A stretch of 58,152 nt of DNA, from the IMG/VR virus record IMGVR_UViG_3300042988_001268, positions 1-58,152 of that record. One strand, 5' to 3'. Shown here in pieces: positions 1 through 6,634 of this stretch. Each line of letters opens with the position of its first letter. The stretch's first letter is position 1. Below the pieces are notes generated by a model, which did no database searches, had not been told where the DNA came from, and was given only the letters and a program-made list of their open reading frames with translations. The stretch is from a virus. The position numbers and the translations under genes are program-made.

Positions 1-80
1 GTCCTTAAGCGCTTAATCCCTGCGCACCTGGCAGGTAGGACCCACGATTTTAGCGCCCGCATCTCGAGGCGCTGAATTTT

Positions 81-109
81 TTACTTTACGTCAACGCGCG
101 CCGTATATA
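81..109 (+). promoter_or_regulatory. Candidate promoter upstream of the left-arm genes
   Basis: A TTACTT box (81-86), a 17-base spacer and TATATA (104-109) resemble a sigma-70 promoter about 65 bases before the first gene. The surrounding 1-174 stretch is AT-richer than its neighbours, and I see no gene in it. Only the two boxes and their spacing support the call. Confidence 0.35.
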
Positions 110-174
110 AGGCGAGGGGCAGAGGGAACGGCCGCCCCTCTCTAGCATAGGCCAACCGAACGAAAGGCAAGGCA

Positions 175-402
175 ATGGCCCTTAATCTCTCCACCCTCGC
201 AAATCGCGCAGTCGACTCTATCGGCTATGCCTGCGCGGCGATCCTGTTTGTGGCGGTTATCGGCTGGCTCCCGGCCGGCATGATTGGCGCCGCCCTGGAA
301 TTCGCGGGAACGCCCGAAGGGCCAGCAATGGCTATTGGCTTTGCTGCCGTGGCTGTTTGGGGTTTTGTGAAGGCGCCCGCCGCGCTTGAAGGCCTGCTTT
401 AA
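175..402 (+). CDS. Small two-segment membrane protein of unknown function
   Basis: Predicted 75-residue protein with two hydrophobic stretches, about residues 18-35 (CAAILFVAVIGWLPAG) and 49-64 (AMAIGFAAVAVWGFV), separated by a short Gly/Pro/Glu loop, so it probably sits in the inner membrane as a hairpin. The start is preceded by ACGAAAGGCAAGGCA, a purine-rich leader like those of several later genes in this arm. It is the first gene after the candidate promoter. I do not recognise a family. Two-helix phage proteins of this size can be holins, but the gene lies far from the lysis cluster, so I do not call it one. Confidence 0.55.
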   Translation: MALNLSTLANRAVDSIGYACAAILFVAVIGWLPAGMIGAALEFAGTPEGPAMAIGFAAVAVWGFVKAPAALEGLL

Positions 403-469
403 TCCCCTACGGCGCGCCGCCTGCCAATCGGCGCGCATCTCTCCCCTTGGCAATCGAAAGGGCCGGATC

Positions 470-763
470 ATGGCTATTCTCGCAAAGGTATATCGCAACG
501 GCATTAGCGCCACGGCGCCCGATGCAATGGGCGCGCGCGCCGTCACGATTGAAGCGGCGCCCGCGCCTTGCTTTACTGGCACGCTAGGCAAAGCGGCCGC
601 CTATCTAGAGCGCCTGCCGATCGGTCAATCGGTTGAGGTGCGCTATTACCGGAACGGGAAGTTTGCCGGTTTGCGCTCTTGTATGAACAAGCCAGCGCTA
701 TGGGATAGCTTGCGCGATGGCGCGCGGCGCCGTTCCATCCCTAGCATTCGGGCGGCCGCCTAA
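470..763 (+). CDS. Unknown 97-residue protein
   Basis: The chosen start (MAILAKVYRNG) follows the leader CGAAAGGGCCGGATC. A longer reading from 386 would cover the previous intergenic region and lacks a ribosome site. The product is soluble-looking and mixed alpha/beta, with a segment EVRYYRNGKFAGLRS and a basic C-terminus. The stop TAA overlaps the next ATG (TAATG), implying translational coupling. No family recognised. Confidence 0.5.
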   Translation: MAILAKVYRNGISATAPDAMGARAVTIEAAPAPCFTGTLGKAAAYLERLPIGQSVEVRYYRNGKFAGLRSCMNKPALWDSLRDGARRRSIPSIRAAA

Positions 764-915
764 TGTCCGCCGCGCTTCACCTTCTCGGCGCTTGCGTCCA
801 GCCCTTTGCCATTGTGCTGGGTGCCTATGCCCTAGCAGGCATCTGCAGGGACTGGCGCCGGGCTATCCCGACAATTCGCGCAATCCGCGCGCAGCTTGAA
901 AGGTTGAATCCATGA
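763..915 (+). CDS. 50-residue membrane-anchored small protein
   Basis: A short frame begins MSAALHLLGACVQPF and ends AQLERLNP. Its ATG overlaps the preceding stop (TAATG) and its TGA overlaps the next start (ATGA), so it is locked into a coupled array. Residues 4-27 form one hydrophobic segment, followed by a basic, amphipathic tail (CRDWRRAIPTIRAIRAQLE). This suggests a single-pass membrane protein with a cytoplasmic basic tail. It is easily missed because of its length; the perfect coupling at both ends is the main support. Confidence 0.5.
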   Translation: MSAALHLLGACVQPFAIVLGAYALAGICRDWRRAIPTIRAIRAQLERLNP

Positions 916-1139
916 ACGTCCGGATTTTCATCGGCGCCGCCGCTTATGCCTGTATTGAGGAAAGCGGCCGGAAAACTGATATTCTGCTTTCCCCTGGAAA
1001 GGGCCCGATTGCCTCGCTTCGGGAATATGCGGAAAGCGAAAGGGCTCGAGCGCTTCGGATTCTGGAAATGGCGGCTCTTGCTGATAGGGCGGCCGATTGC
1101 CTGGAAAAGGAAAAGGCCGAATCTCCCATTGCAGCATAG
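912..1139 (+). CDS. Unknown 75-residue protein
   Basis: Starts in an ATGA overlap with the preceding small gene. After a short beta-like start (MNVRIFIGAAAYACIE) the rest is strongly alpha-helical, charged and alanine/glutamate-rich (residues 35-72). No motif or family recognised. The overlap with its neighbour and the directional array are the reasons for calling it. Confidence 0.5.
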   Translation: MNVRIFIGAAAYACIEESGRKTDILLSPGKGPIASLREYAESERARALRILEMAALADRAADCLEKEKAESPIAA

Positions 1140-1226
1140 GCCGAAACGCGCGGCCGATGTGTCGCGCGTCGCAAGGGATTGTGCGCCCCTTGCCTGACGA
1201 TGGCAGCACAAGCGAAGGAAAGAGCC

Positions 1227-1676
1227 ATGGATAAGATAGGGCAGGCAATCGCCCGCGCGGCAGATGGACTCGAGCGCGGCTTTTGGTGGGAAGATACGCG
1301 CGGCGATAAGCTGGCTTGCGGCTGGCTTGTGGGCGCCTGTTTTTCGCCGGGGCCCGATGGCGGATATACGGCGCGCGCTGCTTTTGGCGAATTCTGGGCG
1401 CCCGCGGAATATCGCAATGATGGCGCGCGCGTATCGGAATCAGCCGATGAAAAGGGGCAGCGCCTAGGGCGCGCGGCCGCCGTTGCTGCAATGCGCGAAT
1501 TCGCCGCTATGGCGCCGATCGATCGCGCCGCGCGCGCCGCCTATGTAGAAGATTGCCGGCGCCATCCGCTTTATAATGACGGCCGGCCGCGCCGCGCTTG
1601 GGAAGCGCTGGGCGAAATTGAGCACGAATCGTGGCGGCGCAATCCATCGCCGCGCGACTGGAGCGCTGCAGCATGA
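1227..1676 (+). CDS. Unknown 149-residue protein
   Basis: The start MDKIGQAIARAADG is preceded by GCGAAGGAAAGAGCC, a good ribosome site. The longer reading from 1179 has none. The protein has an aromatic-rich middle (RGFWWEDTRGDKLACGWLVG) and a helical, Arg/Ala-rich second half ending in WRRNPSPRDWSAAA. No catalytic motif is evident. The stop TGA overlaps the ATG of the following gene. Function unknown. Confidence 0.55.
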   Translation: MDKIGQAIARAADGLERGFWWEDTRGDKLACGWLVGACFSPGPDGGYTARAAFGEFWAPAEYRNDGARVSESADEKGQRLGRAAAVAAMREFAAMAPIDRAARAAYVEDCRRHPLYNDGRPRRAWEALGEIEHESWRRNPSPRDWSAAA

Positions 1677-1858
1677 TCGCGCCCGCTTTCATCGCTGGCC
1701 AGCTTGTCACCGTGGCGCCGCCCATGACGCCACATTGCCGGCATAGCGGCCGGATCATCGCCCGCGCCCGCAATGGCCACGGATGGCGCGTCGAATTCGA
1801 TGCTTGGGGGATACGTTGCCGGGAGACCATGCCCGAACGGTGCATTGCACCCGCCTAG
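1673..1858 (+). CDS. Small beta-rich protein, unknown
   Basis: Predicted 61 residues, starting in an ATGA overlap with the previous gene (MIAPAFIAGQLVTVAPP). The pattern GQLVTV...GRIIARARNGHGWRVEF resembles a small SH3-like or KOW-like barrel, a weak impression from hydrophobic alternation only. It ends just before the first strong CCCTATC motif. Function unknown. Confidence 0.45.
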   Translation: MIAPAFIAGQLVTVAPPMTPHCRHSGRIIARARNGHGWRVEFDAWGIRCRETMPERCIAPA

Positions 1859-2018
1859 GGCCCTATCCCGGTTTACCGTGGCGTGCGCCTGGCTCTTGCC
1901 CGGCGCCGCCTTCCCCTATCCCGGTTTTCCGTCCGGGGAAGCGGAAGGCGCAAGCCTTAGCCGATCGGCATTGCCCGCGCCGATCGGACCCTATCAGGGC
2001 AAGCGAAAGGATAGACCA

Positions 2019-2171
2019 ATGCCGATTGACTATGCCGCGCCCATGATGCGCGATCGCTCCCGATTCCCGGCCGCCAAGGGCCGCGCCATGACGCGCCGCG
2101 CCGCGCGCCGGGAAAAGTCCGCCCGCTTGTTTCTTGCGCTGGCTTTCCCGGCCGAATTTGGGGAGCGTTGA
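2019..2171 (+). CDS. Small basic protein, 50 residues
   Basis: Begins MPIDYAAPMMRDRS behind the leader CAAGCGAAAGGATAGACCA, which itself follows a CCCTATCAGGG motif. The centre is strongly basic (MTRRAARREKSARLF), which would suit nucleic-acid binding, and it ends in a short hydrophobic stretch. Three bases separate its stop from the next ATG. Family unknown. Confidence 0.45.
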   Translation: MPIDYAAPMMRDRSRFPAAKGRAMTRRAARREKSARLFLALAFPAEFGER

Positions 2172-2174
2172 GCC

Positions 2175-2444
2175 ATGATCGATCTAGAAAAGAACGTGCC
2201 CGGCGTCGGTTGGATATTTATCCAGCCGCTTAGCCCTATCCCTATTGCAGATCGGGCCGCCTATCTTTCCGCTACCTATGGCAAGCGCGCCGCACAATTC
2301 CGGATTGTCGAGCGCGCCACTATGTCGCCAGCACGAATCCGCGCCATGGATCTAGCCGATTGGAAAGCCATCGGCCGCCCTTCCGCGCCTGTCCCTAGCG
2401 CTGCATCTGCAATCATTGCCAAATTGCGGCGGGAGCGCGGCTAA
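2175..2444 (+). CDS. Unknown 89-residue protein
   Basis: Starts MIDLEKNVPGVGWIF, three bases after the previous stop, and ends in a TAATG overlap with the next gene. N-terminal third beta-like, then a helical basic region with ARIRAMDLADWKAIGR and a basic tail (AKLRRERG). One CCCTATC motif lies inside it and encodes Pro-Ile. No family recognised. Confidence 0.5.
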   Translation: MIDLEKNVPGVGWIFIQPLSPIPIADRAAYLSATYGKRAAQFRIVERATMSPARIRAMDLADWKAIGRPSAPVPSAASAIIAKLRRERG

Positions 2445-2620
2445 TGGGAGAGGCAACGCATATTCGCTTGCAGTACCTGCCAAGCCCTACCGCGCGCGTG
2501 TGGCGCAATTCGTCCCTGACAATGTGGGCGGCCGGCCGGGACAATATGGCGGCCACGGCCGAACGGCTGAAAGCACAAGAGGGCTGGCACGATTGGCGGA
2601 TTGTCCCGCACAATCCCTAG
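2444..2620 (+). CDS. 58-residue unknown protein
   Basis: A short frame from MGEATHIRLQYLPSPT to DWRIVPHNP, whose ATG overlaps the previous stop (TAATG). It contains three Trp residues and a helical middle (NMAATAERLKAQEGWHDW). A CCCTACC motif is embedded and encodes Pro-Thr. Too short for most gene finders, but supported by coupling and a protein-like residue pattern. Function unknown. Confidence 0.45.
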   Translation: MGEATHIRLQYLPSPTARVWRNSSLTMWAAGRDNMAATAERLKAQEGWHDWRIVPHNP

Positions 2621-2770
2621 CCCCTACCCGCGGCGCGCTGCAGATCGGCGCGCCGCCTATCCTGCCCCCTTCCCGGATTCACGGGGGGCGCGATAGGCGC
2701 TAAGCCTAAACCCTACCGCGCGCGCCCGTCGCGGCCGGGGAACCTACCAGGGCACACGAAAGGTAAACCA
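2621..2770 (+). promoter_or_regulatory. Motif-rich leader of the DUF3560 gene
   Basis: This 150-base gap contains CCCTACC at 2622 and 2711, and CCTACCAGGG at 2743. The last runs into GCACACGAAAGGTAAACC before the ATG. The same arrangement (motif, GGGCA, then CGAAAGG) precedes the gene at 2019. It may be a regulatory or translational leader; no independent promoter is obvious. Confidence 0.4.
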
Positions 2771-4105
2771 ATGGTTACGATTACCGCGACTTATAGCCCG
2801 GAAGACAACAAACTTCGCCTTTATGCGAGCTCCCGCCTTGACGCGGAGACATTCGCGCGGGTGAAGGCCGCCGGCTTTGCATGGGCGCCCCGGCAAGAGC
2901 TTTTCGTTTCCCCCAAGTGGACGCCGGAGCGGGAAGACCTGGCAACGGAGCTTGCCGGCGATATCGAGCCGGAGGAAATGACGCTTGCGGAGCGCGCCGC
3001 CCTGAAGGCGGAGCGGCTCGAGGGCCTGGCGCACAAGCGGCACGGTGAGGCAAACGCCTTTGCCCGGCGCGCGGATGAATTGTCGCAGGCGTTCTATATG
3101 GGCCAGCCGATCCTTATCGGGCACCATTCCGAGCGGAAGGCCCGGAAGACGCAAGAGCGCATGCAGGCGGCAAGCGACAAATCCGCGAAGCTGGCCAGCG
3201 CGGCCAATTATTGGCTCTATCGCGCAACCGGGGTTGAGCACTTCGCCAACATGAAAAACAACCCCCGCGTGCGGGCAAACCGGATCAAGACCCTATTAGC
3301 GGAATTGCGGGACCTGCAGCGCACAATTAACGAGGCGCACAAGGGGCTTGAGCTTTGGGAACGGTTCGACACGCCGGAAAAAATCATGTGGGCTATCTGC
3401 AACCTGAACGGGGACGCGCTGGCCATTCCCTGGGGGACCTATAGCAAGCGCGAAGAAGTCAACACGGCCGAGCTCAAGGCGGAATGCATCGCGCGTTTGC
3501 GGGCGCGGATCGATAGCCCAAAGCGCCGCCGCTGGATCGAGCACATTCTAAACCGCCTTGCGTTCGAGCGGTCTTTGCTGGGTCCGGTGGAGCGTTACGA
3601 GGGGGAGCTAACCCCTGTCATCCTGCAGGCCTTCGCCCGGGAGCATGGCGCCGACAAGCCGAAGGCAACCGAGATTGAGCCCGGGAGCTTTGAGCTTGAA
3701 AGCGCCGTGCCGCTTCCCCTTCACCTGGCAAGCGGGCGCTGGCTTGAATTGGACGCGGAAGGCTGGCGCGATCTTATGCAGGGCGTGGGGTACGAGGTGC
3801 CCGAGAAAAAGGCCGCCCTACCGCCGATTTTGAACGTGGAAGCGGAAACGCTTTATTCCCCTTCCCGGGCATTCGGGCAGCGCGGAGAGGCGGAAGCCTG
3901 GCGCGTGGTGAAGGTTACCAAGGCGCAGCTTGACGCGGTGCACAACGACGCCCGCGGGGTCCGGCCTAGCGCTTGCGGTCAATTCCGCTTTCGCGTTGCC
4001 AGCGCCCGGCACCTGAAAATTGAGGGCGCGAATCCCTGGGAATATGTGGCGGTTTTCGTCACTGATTCCAAGGTGCACCCCATGCCGGAAAGCATGGCGG
4101 CATGA
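2771..4105 (+). CDS. DUF3560 domain protein
   Basis: A 444-residue protein whose first half matches the pattern I associate with DUF3560: ITATYSPEDNKLRLYASSRL, FAWAPRQELFVSPKWTPERED, then a helical basic region with repeated NRIK and ER motifs. Such proteins occur on plasmids and phages of Proteobacteria, often beside methyltransferases. Their biochemical role is unknown to me. The C-terminal half (about 230-444) has no feature I recognise. The start follows ACGAAAGGTAAACCA. The stop overlaps the next gene's ATG, so it is coupled to a methyltransferase-like protein, which hints at a DNA-related role. Confidence 0.75.
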   Translation: MVTITATYSPEDNKLRLYASSRLDAETFARVKAAGFAWAPRQELFVSPKWTPEREDLATELAGDIEPEEMTLAERAALKAERLEGLAHKRHGEANAFARRADELSQAFYMGQPILIGHHSERKARKTQERMQAASDKSAKLASAANYWLYRATGVEHFANMKNNPRVRANRIKTLLAELRDLQRTINEAHKGLELWERFDTPEKIMWAICNLNGDALAIPWGTYSKREEVNTAELKAECIARLRARIDSPKRRRWIEHILNRLAFERSLLGPVERYEGELTPVILQAFAREHGADKPKATEIEPGSFELESAVPLPLHLASGRWLELDAEGWRDLMQGVGYEVPEKKAALPPILNVEAETLYSPSRAFGQRGEAEAWRVVKVTKAQLDAVHNDARGVRPSACGQFRFRVASARHLKIEGANPWEYVAVFVTDSKVHPMPESMAA

Positions 4106-4704
4106 GGCCAGATTGCTATCGGATGGCCAAGCGGCCCGCGTTCCTCCCGGTCAAGCGCCGGGAGGACTTCGCCCCGGTGGAGGCAAAGGCTCCGCCGGAG
4201 ATTGTGGCAGTCGATCGCGCAACGGAATGCCACGTTACCCCGCCGGAAGTTGCGGCGCGGATGGTGCGTTACCTGGGGGAGACCTGCGACCGCCTGACCC
4301 TCGAGCCAAGCGCGGGGACAGGGAACCTAAGCCGGGCCTTGATCGAGTCCGGGCACTCGCCTTGCGAGCTTGTCCAGGTAGAGCGGCACATTCGCCTAAG
4401 CCACGGTCTCCGCCAATTCGGATCGCTGATAAACGAGTGCTTTCTAGAGTATGCGGAGCGGGCCCGGGGCAAGGTCGAATTTCCCCGCGCGATCATGAAT
4501 CCGCCGTTTTCAGAGGTGCGGAAACATATTGCGGCGGCCCGCTCGCTTATGGGCAGGCACGGGCACCCGGTGCCGCCGGTTCTTGTCGCGCTTGTGCCGG
4601 TGACATTCCAGGCGGACGGAATGGAAACGCTAGAGCATTTGCCGGCGGATACGTTCGCGCATGCCCGGGTGAACACGAAAATAATTCGGATTTACGGGGA
4701 TTGA
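4102..4704 (+). CDS. Small SAM-dependent methyltransferase, probably DNA-directed
   Basis: 200 residues. The SAM-binding motif LEPSAGTGNLSRAL lies near residues 67-80 and the catalytic-type motif NPPF near 133-136, in the order of N6-adenine or N4-cytosine methyltransferases. A Thr-Pro-Pro-Glu segment before the SAM motif (ECHVTPPEVAARMV) is typical of the group. It lacks an obvious target-recognition domain, so specificity may be low or partner-dependent. The ATG overlaps the stop of the DUF3560 gene. A start at 4123 (MAKRPAF) is possible. It might protect phage DNA; the target is not visible. Confidence 0.7.
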   Translation: MRPDCYRMAKRPAFLPVKRREDFAPVEAKAPPEIVAVDRATECHVTPPEVAARMVRYLGETCDRLTLEPSAGTGNLSRALIESGHSPCELVQVERHIRLSHGLRQFGSLINECFLEYAERARGKVEFPRAIMNPPFSEVRKHIAAARSLMGRHGHPVPPVLVALVPVTFQADGMETLEHLPADTFAHARVNTKIIRIYGD

Positions 4705-4864
4705 CGGGCGGGCGGGGCTCCGGTCCCGCCTCCTACCGTGGGAGCCTGGCCCCCTACCGTGGGAAACGGGCGGGGCTTCCATGATAGGCAAGAGCCTATG
4801 ACCGGCGCGGCATTGCCCGGGCGCGTCGGGGATGATGAAAGGGCGGAAGAAAGGAATTGAGACA
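4705..4864 (+). promoter_or_regulatory. Intergenic stretch with two CCTACCGTGGG motifs
   Basis: Contains TCCTACCGTGGGAG (4731) and CCCTACCGTGGG (4752), which share the 10-mer CCTACCGTGG 21 bases apart, about two helical turns. That spacing would suit cooperative binding on one face. A purine-rich ribosome site (GAAAGGAATTGAGACA) precedes the next ATG at 4865. No promoter boxes stand out. Confidence 0.4.
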
Positions 4865-5272
4865 ATGGCAGGACTTACCTTTGCCCGCGCGCTGGAAATT
4901 ACGTGCGAGCTCGCCAGCGATAACGTGATCGATGACCCCGACATGATCGAGGAACAAGAGGAGCAGGAAGCGGCGATTGCCATGATCGAGAGCGAAGCCC
5001 CCGCCATGCTGGCGGCGCTGCGCGATCTGGTCGCCGGCAACTATGGCCAGCCGTCCGGCGTGACGGTCCCCGCGCTTGATCCTGCCCGCGCCATCCTCGC
5101 CCGGATCGACGGCACCCCTAGCGGTGAAGCCGTGGGGGCTATCGGGGATGCGCAAGCGAAGGCCGCCCGGTTGCGCGCCGATGCGCTGGCGCTGGATACC
5201 GGAATGGACCCCGCCCTAGTGCGCGAATTGCACGCGGAAGCCGATAGGATCGAAAGCGGGGGGGAGGGCTGA
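4865..5272 (+). CDS. Acidic helical unknown protein, 135 residues
   Basis: Start MAGLTFARALEITCE follows AAAGGAATTGAGACA. It has an acidic stretch (NVIDDPDMIEEQEEQEAAI) and several amphipathic helices (ALRDLVAGNYGQ; AKAARLRADALALD). Short acidic phage proteins can mimic DNA or inhibit host enzymes, but nothing here shows that. The next gene follows three bases later. Confidence 0.5.
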   Translation: MAGLTFARALEITCELASDNVIDDPDMIEEQEEQEAAIAMIESEAPAMLAALRDLVAGNYGQPSGVTVPALDPARAILARIDGTPSGEAVGAIGDAQAKAARLRADALALDTGMDPALVRELHAEADRIESGGEG

Positions 5273-5275
5273 GCA

Positions 5276-5470
5276 ATGGCCGCGCACGTCATGGCGCACC
5301 GTGGCCCCGGTTCCATCTTTGGCCGCGCTTCCGCCCCGTTGAAGGGGCCGGACGGCGGACCGCTGGAATTCCCCACCCTAGCCGAAGCGCAGGCCGAAGC
5401 GGCGCGGCTCAATGCCCGCGCAACTCCGAACGTCCACTATCAGGCAGAGGAGGGCCCCCCTACCGCGTGA
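5276..5470 (+). CDS. Unknown 64-residue protein
   Basis: Begins MAAHVMAHRGPGSIFG, three bases after the previous stop. The second half has the pattern FPTLAEAQAEAARLNA followed by NVHYQAEEG, resembling the helix-strand ending of small phage proteins that modify or bind nucleotides; I cannot assign a family. The C-terminus is encoded by a CCCCTACCGCG motif (5457-5467). Confidence 0.45.
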   Translation: MAAHVMAHRGPGSIFGRASAPLKGPDGGPLEFPTLAEAQAEAARLNARATPNVHYQAEEGPPTA

Positions 5471-5564
5471 GACAGGCGAAACGCGCCCCTAGCCCCGCTT
5501 GGGGGCGCGTCCGGCGGGCTTGCTCATCCCGCCGCTGATGAGCCGAGCAAATGAAGGAATCGAC

Positions 5565-6161
5565 ATGCTGCAATCTGCATTGACCGCCAAGGGCACCGGC
5601 TACCACGGGAGCCCCGCAACCGCATCCTGGCCGGGGACCGAGCGTTGCACTGCGTTCGACCCGTTCGACATTCTGGCGAACCCGCTGGGCGGTGACACGG
5701 CCGCGGCGAGGGAAAGCCGGGTTTTCGCGTCCAAGTCCGGAGGGGCTGGCACGACATACGTAAGCCATGAATTCTACCTGATGCGGCGCAAGGATGCGCG
5801 GCCGGGCGATGTCGCGTTCTATGTGGCGGTGCATCACGGCGGCGGCCGGCAAGTCTGGGCGCTTTCGTCCTGCTATCACTATTCCGAGGAGACGATTGCG
5901 GCGCTCCTCGCCATGCCGGAGCGGGCGCTTTATTCGCTGCTGCATGGGATCGTGGCGGCGCTCGATGATACCAAGCGCGCCGCCGAGCGCGACACGGCGG
6001 ACGAATGGCGCCGGGCTACCGTGGGCAAGCGCGTTAAGGTTTCGCGCCAGCCGACGAAGGGCCGGGCCTTTGTCTGGATCGAACCGGAGCGGCAAGAGGG
6101 CGAGAGCGAGGCGCAACACAAGCTGCGCTGTAGCCTGGCTAAGCCGTCCGGGGTTCGCTGA
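5565..6161 (+). CDS. Unknown 198-residue protein
   Basis: Start MLQSALTAKGTGYHG follows AATGAAGGAATCGAC, better than upstream alternatives at 5499 or 5538. The central part has alternating strands (FYLMRRKDARPGDVAFYVAV), then two helices and a basic C-terminus with RVKVSRQPTKGRAFVW. No catalytic motif or membrane segment. It stands between two motif-bearing gaps. Function unknown. Confidence 0.55.
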   Translation: MLQSALTAKGTGYHGSPATASWPGTERCTAFDPFDILANPLGGDTAAARESRVFASKSGGAGTTYVSHEFYLMRRKDARPGDVAFYVAVHHGGGRQVWALSSCYHYSEETIAALLAMPERALYSLLHGIVAALDDTKRAAERDTADEWRRATVGKRVKVSRQPTKGRAFVWIEPERQEGESEAQHKLRCSLAKPSGVR

Positions 6162-6220
6162 ACCCTACCCGCATTCACCGGCGCGGCTATCATCGCCGCA
6201 CCGAATCGGAGTGAAACAAC

Positions 6221-6505
6221 ATGACCGGAACAATCGGAATCGAATGGACGAACGGCCGCCCGCACAATGGCGCTGAAGCCGATGAGGAACGCGCGGAAGC
6301 TGCAGCCCTCGCCAGCCTGCAGCGCGCCGGGGTGACTCCTGAAGCGGCGCACGCGGCATATATGGCACAATGGCTTGAATATGACGACGAGGGGGCGATG
6401 CACGGGGACGCGCTGGCATGGATTGCCGCCCGCGATGCAGCGAATCTGGCCGCGACCGAGGGATGGCATAACCCGGACGGGGCGCACGTCTCGATCTACC
6501 TCTAA
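6221..6505 (+). CDS. Acidic unknown protein, 94 residues
   Basis: Begins MTGTIGIEWTNGRPHNG with a weak GGAGTG ribosome site. Mostly helical, alanine- and acid-rich (EADEERAEAAALASLQ), with AAYMAQWLEYDDEG and a final GWHNPDGAHVSIYL strand. No recognisable domain. The gene is flanked by motif copies at 6163 and 6546. Confidence 0.5.
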   Translation: MTGTIGIEWTNGRPHNGAEADEERAEAAALASLQRAGVTPEAAHAAYMAQWLEYDDEGAMHGDALAWIAARDAANLAATEGWHNPDGAHVSIYL

Positions 6506-6634
6506 CCGGCGCGGCGGCCTAGTCCGCCCGCCTTCCCTGCACCGGCCCTATCCCGGTTCATGGGAGGCGCACCGCCTACCGTTCCGGCTTGCCCGTCCGG
6601 AGCGCGTCAACCTGGGCGAATGAAGGGAATGACC
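6506..6634 (+). promoter_or_regulatory. Short leader with two motif copies
   Basis: Contains CCCTATCCCGGTTCATGGGAGG at 6546 and GCCTACCGTTCCGG at 6574. The first repeats the CCCTATCCCGGTT core seen at 1861 and 1914. The gap ends with GAAGGGA six bases before the chosen ATG at 6635. No other signal seen. Confidence 0.35.

Noticed and set aside
1-60. Left-end inverted repeat CCTGGCAGG-like as cos or terminator
   Set aside because: Too short and not matched at the other end of the window; no support.
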